Origin: Scedosporium boydii
Taxonomy: Eukaryota > Ascomycota > Sordariomycetes > Microascales > Microascaceae
Assembly (NCBI GenBank): GCA_002221725.1
Contig: NJFT01000410.1
Span: 1-14,888, forward strand
Length of the DNA: 14,888 nucleotides
Reading direction: 5' to 3'
Of this stretch, positions 9,817 through 14,888 are shown in pieces. Made by a program: the position numbers and the translations under genes. Below the pieces are notes generated by a model. It did not search any database, was not told the DNA's origin, and saw nothing but the letters and a program-made list of their open reading frames with translations. Every line of letters starts with the position of its first letter. Positions within the stretch are counted from its first letter, which is position 1.

Positions 9817-10005
9817 TCAAGAAGACTTGCTCGACGTAGGAGAATTCTTCGGTGCTTTCCCGCGAGTGGTCTTGACAAAATGCACAGGCTGGAGCTTAGA
9901 CGATGAAGGAGAGTCGGATCTCGAGGAAGTGCTTTCCGCGGGACGGGGATGCTCGGACTCCTGAGCACGTTCGCTCTCCGAGGGCTTGCTCTGACCGCAT
10001 CCCAT
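9817..10005 (-). CDS. Small Ser-rich, probably N-myristoylated peptide (62 aa)
   Basis: The ORF begins ATG-GGA at 10005 and encodes 62 residues starting MGCGQSKPSE. After Met removal, Gly2 with Ser6 and Lys7 fits the N-myristoyltransferase consensus, and Cys3 is an obvious palmitoylation site, so attachment to the cytosolic face of a membrane is expected. The rest is hydrophilic and probably disordered: 17 of 62 residues are Ser, with an acidic first half and a basic tail (KTTRGKAPKN). The start context (CACAATGGG) is good. No ATG occurs in the roughly 100 bp before it, which is pyrimidine- then CA-rich like a fungal leader, and an AT-rich TATA-like segment lies near 10164–10184. It is single-exon as read. 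I do not know a named family; short fungal proteins with MGCGQSK-type starts exist, but I cannot assign a role. Longer overlapping frames start with non-ATG codons and appear to be shadows. Confidence 0.65.
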   Translation of the reverse strand: MGCGQSKPSESERAQESEHPRPAESTSSRSDSPSSSKLQPVHFVKTTRGKAPKNSPTSSKSS

Positions 10006-11634
10006 TGTGTTTTCCGGCGAGTTTGGTGCTGTTGTAGTAGGAAATGGTTCTTCAAATGAGAAAGAAAGGTCAAAAACACGGTCGATAGCGATTGTTTTCA
10101 ACTTGTAAGAGTCAAGAATGCCTTAGTATCTGGGATGAAGTATAAGCAGGGCCAAGATGGCTTAAAATATTTATTAATATTGTGTGCTTATGAAGAATTT
10201 TAAAAAAAAAACACGTACTTCTTGAAGAAATGTAGGGTTGTTGGACAGGGCAAGGGTGTTAATGGGACCGACTGCAGCGACCAGGGGGAAGAGTGTGTGC
10301 CCGTGATCACGAACGCGGTGCGAAACGGTGCGATTCTGGTGGGAAAGAGGTGAGAAAAGGGGGTCGATGGGGAGGAAAAATACCCGCTGTTGTTATTTCG
10401 TTTAGTCTCCTACGAGGTCCCCTCATGGGTCTCGCTCAGGAGCACGTCGGTGGATTGGACGAGGGGCAATCCCGACAGGAACAACACGAGCACCCAAGGA
10501 GCTCTAGTCCAACGCTGTGAAACCGTTCGGGGGTGGGGGTTGCTCCTCCCGGCTCCTCGTAGCCATACGGATCTCGCCCGCCTCGTTATCTCTGTTCTTG
10601 CAAGCCTTTGTGTGGAGCCACTGGGTCGAGACGACCTCCTTTCGGTAAGCGGGAACCAGACAATTCGTTCCCGGTGGTGAATATATCCTCCATCATTGGT
10701 GAACACGACTCAAAGTCTTGCAAACGGACGTCGGCCCTGGTCTATTCGTATGCAAGGAAATCCGGAATTGGCGAATTAAGAACACTGGGTGATCGTGTTG
10801 CCCATCGCCGGGGCCCTTTTCGCAGTTGGGTGCGGTAAGGTGGAAGGTGCGTTCTCGAAAAAGGTGACCTGTGTTGGGAACGACATCCTCAACATGTTGA
10901 GCGAGCTTCGGGAGCAGAGGCAACGAGATGGAGAAGATGGGTCCCCACTGTAGGTGACAAGGGGGATCTCATCTACGTTGCGCTAGAGCAGCCCTGTACC
11001 AGTATCCACGTAGCATTGATTCCATCTGCCGCAGCCACTGCTAGCGCTGCGATGCCCCAATTGAAGTCCCACCCCAGTGTTGTGCGCACGGGATCCAACG
11101 TAGTGTAGGGACAGGCGCTTGACTTCACCACAAAACTTCCCCCCTGACTAAGCTCTGAAGCTCCAAGCGTCCATGATCCGGTCATCGGTCTGCGGGGCTG
11201 AGGGGGAACCGGCGGGAGAAGCGGGGGTGGGTCCGGCGCTCCTGAAAGAGCCCAACAAGCCTAAGCTGGTTCATAGAACCTCGGCGTACGGCCTTGGCCG
11301 GATATCCTTGGGACTTGGGCCGATCAGGAACACTCTTCGAAAGAGTCCTAGAGCAATGCTTCGTCTCAGAGTGCAGAAAGAGGTACAGTCTCCCTTGGGC
11401 CGGCATCGGCGGCACCAATTTGTGTCAGAAAGGCTGGGATGAGCCCGTCGATGTGTCTCACGACATTAGTCCTCGCCGGTCCGTTCCGGCCCCTTTAACC
11501 CCGGCGTCTCAAAGCCTCATGGTTCCTTGAATCCGCTGGTTTCGCCGAGGTACTAACCAGTGCTGTCTTGGGGTTCGGAAGATTAAACAGCCAAGTCGGT
11601 GAACTCAATTGACACGTGATCCCGAGAAATTCAA
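10006..11634. other. Stretch without a recognisable gene
   Basis: The first 180 bp should hold the promoter of the small peptide gene (AT-rich at 10164–10184, A10 run at 10202–10211). From about 10.25 to 11.63 kb, ORFs of 64–98 codons overlap on both strands with no domain or coherent codon use. One plus-strand frame (ending at 10520; contains HVGGLDEGQSRQEQHEHPRS) looks slightly protein-like, but it begins with GTG and has no supporting splice sites. A GTAAGC donor-like site sits at 10644 on the plus strand without a partner I can find. No RNA gene or mobile element is seen. Confidence 0.4.
10202..10211 (+). repeat. A10 homopolymer
   Basis: Ten consecutive A residues preceded by TTTT, upstream of the small peptide gene on the opposite strand. 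This is a simple low-complexity tract typical of fungal intergenic DNA. Confidence 0.9.
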
Positions 11635-11994
11635 TCAATCCACAAAGTGAATTCGACGACCATGATAAATCGGATTCTCCCTTCCCGGTGAGAAGGGAGT
11701 TTTGAACAAGTTGAAGGCCAAATTCAAATGCCGAAAGCTGACAAGCGTTTTCGAAAGACATGATTGAGTTAAAGCCCGAGGTAGCTGGGTTTTATAGCCA
11801 AGTTGTGTTAGGGATCCGGCTTGTAGAACACCTGGTCGATATGCGAGCCAACTCACCATGGAGCCAACTCACCTTTGCCTGTGAGCGCTTTGGCTGAGAG
11901 GCTGGGAGGTGCAGGCTTCGACGACGGGCTTGTGGCTTCTGCGGCCCATCACTTGAACAAGGTTTCGTACATCGCCAAACATCACAGCACTCAT
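11635..11994 (-). CDS. Possible small spliced gene, unrecognised
   Basis: A minus-strand frame open from 12132 contains an in-frame ATG at 11994 and runs to a strong donor (GTGAGT from 11872), just before a TGA. Joining it to the acceptor CTTGTCAG (ending at 11738) gives an in-phase second exon, 11737–11635, that contains FRHLNLAFNLFKTPFSPG and ends in TGA. The intron would be 135 nt with CCCTAAC or TTTAAC as branch point. The predicted product has about 74 residues, is basic, and has no recognised domain; the true start could lie in an upstream exon. A competing reading is the unspliced 88-codon ATG ORF at 11495–11761, which lies just below a perfect TATAAAA (11790–11796). Both cannot be right, and chance is possible for either. 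Confidence 0.25.
11677..11699. repeat. Perfect 8-bp inverted repeat (hairpin) with 7-nt loop
   Basis: CTCCCTTC at 11677–11684 pairs perfectly with GAAGGGAG at 11692–11699 around the loop CCGGTGA. It lies inside the second exon of the weak spliced candidate. There is no T-tract, so it is not a terminator of bacterial type. Confidence 0.85.
11790..11796 (-). promoter_or_regulatory. Perfect TATA box (TATAAAA), minus strand
   Basis: It lies 29–35 bp upstream of the ATG at 11761 on the minus strand. That is very close for a fungal core promoter and would leave almost no leader. If the spliced reading of 11635–11994 is right, this motif is intronic and has no promoter role. Confidence 0.3.
11845..11873 (+). 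repeat. 13-bp direct repeat, 3-bp gap
   Basis: GAGCCAACTCACC occurs at 11845–11857 and again at 11861–11873, separated by ATG. On the minus strand each copy carries a GTGAGT splice-donor consensus, so two equivalent donors lie 16 nt apart. Confidence 0.95.
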
Positions 11995-12407
11995 ATAACT
12001 GGTCGCCGTCCGACGAGGCCCGGACGACGGAGATCGGCTTGCATTCAGGAGCTGCAGGGAGTTGAAATAAGAGGCGGTACGTAGTCGGGTATTAATAGAA
12101 CGGAACGAAAAATCGGCCGAGGCTCGGGACAATTAAAATTCTATTGCCCGGTCTACGGGCGAAGTTGATCCGACAAGAGAGGAGATGAAAGTAAAATAAG
12201 GCATCTCAGACGAGGTCGATCACGAAGCTGGGAGATGAAGGTATGTCGCGCAGTCCTAAGCGCTGGTTACCGTGAAGAGAGATATTTATAGACAGCTGGT
12301 TGGCTCATATCCGGGGATTGATGCACAATTGATTCTCTGGAAACCACTGGCACGTCACGTCCCGTCCCTCCATTACGCCCAGCCGTGGAAGCTTTTCCGC
12401 TCGGGAA
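11995..12407. other. Spacer downstream of the two-exon hypothetical gene
   Basis: The minus-strand frame of the weak spliced candidate extends open to 12132. An acceptor-like CCCTGCAG lies near 12050–12057, so an extra upstream exon is conceivable. The rest, 12133–12407, shows no gene and should hold the 3' UTR of the two-exon gene. Confidence 0.3.
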
Positions 12408-12970
12408 CTATGAAACTACATTGTACCTTCTCGAGTAGGAAACCCGCTCGAGATGATAAGAGCCATGGATGGAGCTATACTGGTCCCATCTCGGATCACG
12501 GTCATCGACATAATACCTCTTTGTCAATGTTACGCCACTTCGCGTGGGGGCTCCAGAAGCAGTATTAGGAGCGTCCGTCGTTGGTCTCTGTTCAAGATAA
12601 AATCTCGGAGTGACTACCTTCAAACCAACGCGTTGAGCACGACTATCATTTCGTGTTTGTATGAGTGTTCAAAGGTAGTGCTTATGAACTTCGTGAACGG
12701 GTGACCAGCAGAAAGAAGTCACAAGCGGTCGAGACACTGTCTGGAGATAAGCGGGGAAAAGGGGGGGAGAGCATGCCGCCATTGAGATCGCTCAGATTCG
12801 GGCGAATGGGACTCGAAGAGAAACACTGATCGACTCGGCAATTCACTGTTCGCTAGGTTTCGTGCGGGCATTGATAGCGTCACATTTCCGCCCCCGCTAA
12901 TGGAGGTTTTGTTTTCCCAGTCGGTCTCGCTGTCGTCAGTGATCGCTTGGTCAGCTGGGCGGTCTGGCAT
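12408..12970 (-). CDS. Hypothetical two-exon gene (about 160 aa)
   Basis: Proposed exons, minus strand: 12970–12723 and 12642–12408, with an 80-nt intron (donor GTGACT, acceptor ATGATAG). The phases match and give 160 codons. The start ATG (12970) has A at -3 and follows a CT-rich leader-like run (about 12975–13035). The N-terminus is acidic (QAITDDSETDWENK) and Ser-rich. The C-terminal exon is the stronger half: it contains TKRYYVDDRDPRWDQYSS and a basic Tyr-rich tail (SYSRRYNVV), and its codons resemble those of the intact genes. There is no signal peptide, membrane segment or named domain. The donor is weak and the branch point unclear, so the intron limits may be wrong, or the two exons may belong to different genes. 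I do not recognise the product. Confidence 0.4.
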
Positions 12971-13526
12971 TCTCGGCGTCGAGCAAGGAAAATGGAAAGT
13001 CCCGAGGTTGAAGGAGTAGAGGGAACGGTTGATCAAATGCACTTGTATGATTAATGCCCATCACCCATCATTAAAAACTTCGGAACACACGACAATGGGG
13101 AGGCGAGCCTCCAGCATGCCTGGGAACACTTGCTGGAGAGGGGGTGAAGTGCCCCTGTCTGGACAGCACCGGTATTTGGCCCGTCTCTGGCGCATTGATT
13201 GGTGGACGCGTCGCCTGTGGTAGCCGTCAAGATATTTCGGTCTGAGCAATCCTCAGACGTCAGCCTCCTTCCTCTTAGCCTTTGAACGATTTCCAAGGGA
13301 ATCCACGAAATCTGGAAAATGGTAATAATTCTTGATAAAAAGGGTATGAAAAAAATTCATGGCTTACTGGGGTTTTGAGGGGCCGGGAGCTGAGTTGGGT
13401 TTATCGATCAGTGAGAGTGGGGGTTTGCGGGCTGCACTGGGAACGCCCCTGTTGGTTCGCCTGGCTGCTCCGCTCCCTCCCTTCCAGTTAATATGCAGTG
13501 GTGATCTCGAGGCCTTGGTGATCTCT
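12971..13526. other. Spacer upstream of the two-exon hypothetical gene
   Basis: The first 60 bp read as a CT-rich leader on the minus strand. Beyond that, ORFs of 62–81 codons (minus, 13051–13296) and 69–75 codons (both strands, 13359–13586) overlap without motifs. A minus-strand frame at 13364–13573 is Pro/Ser/Arg-rich and may be part of the unresolved gene described at 13527–14009. No repeat or RNA gene is seen. Confidence 0.3.
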
Positions 13527-14009
13527 TCACTCTCCACAGCCGACCAATTGGTGTATGAAGTAAAACCGACCATTTACCATTATTGAACGCCTGTGTTGCA
13601 TTTCGTCAGATCCTGCACTGCGGACACCTATCAACGACCACTCCTTCATGGATGGACTTTTATCCCAATCCAGGATCGTGAGACCGACGTCCCCTTGCCA
13701 AGGGACCCCAAATCTGAGCAAGGCACAGATGAATGGGATGGACGAATGGGTCTCTATTCAAACCGAGTTGTCCCAGAAACAAGCAGGCACAACTTACCTG
13801 GGTCGGAGTTGAGAAAGCCCATATACAGAGAACCCCGGATTCCTTCAGGGCTTGCAACAGATACATACACCTTTCACGGACCTTGCAGCCTGCAGAAAAG
13901 CCTTGACAATGCCGCCAGCGGCCCGCGCTCGAGTCGTTCGATTGCGCTTATGGACGTTCCCCCTGAACGGTCAGCCAGAAGAAGCAACTTACCGTCTACG
14001 ACCATCCAT
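13527..14009 (-). CDS. Unresolved, possibly spliced gene or remnant
   Basis: This minus-strand stretch carries two strong donors (CGGTAAGT from 13992; CAGGTAAGT from 13797), a GTATGT (near 13867) and pyrimidine-rich acceptors (TTTTCTGCAG near 13890; CCTTGCTCAG near 13714). Coding-like pieces lie between them: AAGGIVKAFLQAARSVKG in one frame (about 13865–13925) and DVGLTILDWDKSPSMKEW in another (about 13630–13690). An ATG at 14009 with context AAAAATGG opens a five-codon exon before the first donor. I could not join the pieces into one consistent reading; the neatest first join needs a 30-nt intron (13963–13992). A 179-codon plus-strand frame (13593–14132) overlaps but starts with GTG. No function is recognised. 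Treat the limits as approximate. Confidence 0.25.
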
Positions 14010-14062
14010 TTTTGCCAACTGTGCCAGTTGAGAGTTGAGACCGCCCCTCCCACCCGGCCCAC

Positions 14063-14594
14063 ACCCCCTTTTCGTCATGGACAACTATGTCTTGCAGTTC
14101 CCCCAAAGGGCCAGAGCCTTCTGTCCGTCTGAACCAACATGGCCAACCAGGCCTATTCTAGACATGTACCACCACCCACTCTCGTACAGTCCCTTAGATT
14201 CCTGCCTGATACGCCACTCAAGAGCGGAGGAAACAGAAAGTAGAACTTCCCTTGTGGGGTGGCTGATCTCGAGAGGTTGCCCAGTACCGCAGGTTCAGCG
14301 AGAACCACGTGAAGAACAGAAAATATGGACATTTGAGTAGTCACTAATTTTTACTTCTCTCCCCGCTTGAAGAATGATAACTTGACCGATGAAGCCCAAT
14401 GAAGAGCGCAACGGACAGAGTCTATCAGAGACTATGTAGAGCGATTTGTCCAGACAGAAGGTACTTCGCAGCTCAAAAAGAAGACAAAATAATCGAAAAC
14501 AAAGGGGGGTCTCTTTAGAAACAGATGCGAGCAAGGGAGAGGGAACGACCCCTACCCGAGGTGGGTACACATGAAATACAGCTGAAGTACAAGC
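14063..14594. other. Spacer without a recognisable gene
   Basis: A plus-strand ATG ORF of 87 codons (14077–14340) follows a CT-rich run and has a fair start context (CGTCATGG), but its translation is motif-free and I see no splice support. A minus-strand frame (14295–14570) begins with GTG. I favour no gene here, apart from the 3' UTR of the right-edge gene. Confidence 0.3.
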
Positions 14595-14623
14595 TCACGA
14601 CTTGGTCACGACTCCGGGCCAGC

Positions 14624-14888
14624 TCATGGCCTGGAAAAACCAGGAGGTGATAGGCCACCAACACCTCGGCATGCGTCTTCAGGGAGGCGCAAGGCTTCGA
14701 ATAGTAGGAGATGGATGAAAATGGAGGGTTGGCGACGACGAGTAGGTGCAGTTTTTCCTTCCCATGGCATCCTCACCGCTTCGAGAGACTGAGGCGTTTG
14801 TGCAAAGTCCGAAGCCCAAGATGCAAGAGCGGAAAGCACATCAGGCAGATTGGCGTTTGGAGGCGGCGACGGGTCTGGAATCCATTGC
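14624..14888 (-). CDS. 3' end of an unrecognised gene entering from the right edge
   Basis: From 14888 down to 14777 the minus strand reads as confident coding sequence (WIPDPSPPPNANLPDVL, then SALASWASDFAQTPQSLEA) with no start codon in frame, so the gene begins outside the window. At 14776 there is a GTGAGG donor. Read through, the frame continues to a TGA at 14624–14626 (88 codons in view), but the tail past the donor is less protein-like. Spliced to the TTTTTCCAG acceptor (ending at 14631; intron 146 nt), it would instead end after AMSWPGVVTKS at 14595. I slightly favour the spliced form because of the strong polypyrimidine acceptor. There is no known domain; the visible part is a proline-rich linker followed by a probable helix. 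Confidence 0.5.
   Translation of the reverse strand, partial: QWIPDPSPPPNANLPDVLSALASWASDFAQTPQSLEAVRMPWEGKTAPTRRRQPSIFIHLLLFEALRLPEDACRGVGGLSPPGFSRP

Noticed and set aside
9732..10079. Minus-strand 115-codon ORF over the small peptide gene
   Set aside because: It lies in a different frame from the MGCGQSK ORF, is rich in Arg and Leu as in shadow frames, and its start is not supported by the leader sequence.
13593..14132. Plus-strand ORF of 179 codons, the longest single plus-strand frame in the right half
   Set aside because: It starts with GTG and has no recognisable domain. The opposite strand carries better splice signals. I leave it as possible but unsupported.
14077..14340. Plus-strand ATG ORF of 87 codons after a CT-rich run
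   Set aside because: The start context is fair, but there is no motif or coding bias and it lies between minus-strand candidates. Evidence is insufficient.
1..14888. CRISPR array, bacterial operon, LTR or TIR transposon, or biosynthetic gene cluster
   Set aside because: I saw no spaced repeats, transposase or reverse-transcriptase motifs, long terminal repeats, or PKS, NRPS or terpene synthase signatures on either strand. The spliced gene structures indicate a fungal genome.

Overview
The window looks like nuclear DNA of a filamentous ascomycete (Pezizomycotina). Coding blocks are split by short introns (62–131 nt in the two best genes) with GTAAGT, GTGAGT or GTATGT donors, CTRAY-type branch points and YAG acceptors. 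The best-supported products are fungal: an IAH1-type GDSL esterase and a protein resembling the fungal DUF6594 family. There are no bacterial operons or Shine-Dalgarno sites, and I saw no recognisable transposon. The species cannot be fixed from this sequence alone.

Layout, left to right. All genes I can support lie on the minus strand. Positions 1–1322 hold a broken or unresolved gene that runs off the left edge. Four coding-like blocks keep the same order and strand but cannot all be joined in frame; the last (21–364) contains a charged helical motif near its end. Positions 1924–2976 hold a complete four-exon IAH1-like esterase whose first coding exon is only six bases. From about 3.0 to 7.5 kb I find no convincing gene, only pyrimidine-rich tracts and weak ORFs. 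Positions 7571–8684 hold a complete four-exon gene (284 codons) with three C-terminal membrane segments, downstream of a TATA box. Positions 9817–10005 encode a 62-residue serine-rich peptide that begins MGCGQSK, a textbook N-myristoylation and palmitoylation signal. About 10.0–11.6 kb is again empty of recognisable genes. Positions 11.6–12.0, 12.41–12.97 and 13.5–14.0 kb hold weaker candidates for small spliced genes. A coding block at 14777–14888 belongs to a gene that enters from the right edge.

I see no evidence that these genes work together. They are separated by long spacers, do not form a recognisable biosynthetic cluster, and have unrelated predicted roles: ester hydrolysis, an integral membrane protein of unknown role, and a lipid-anchored peptide. 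I did not find a new multi-gene system. The most interesting items are the tiny lipid-anchored peptide, the decayed left-end gene, the six-base first coding exon of the esterase, and a 13-bp tandem duplication that doubles a splice donor near 11.86 kb.
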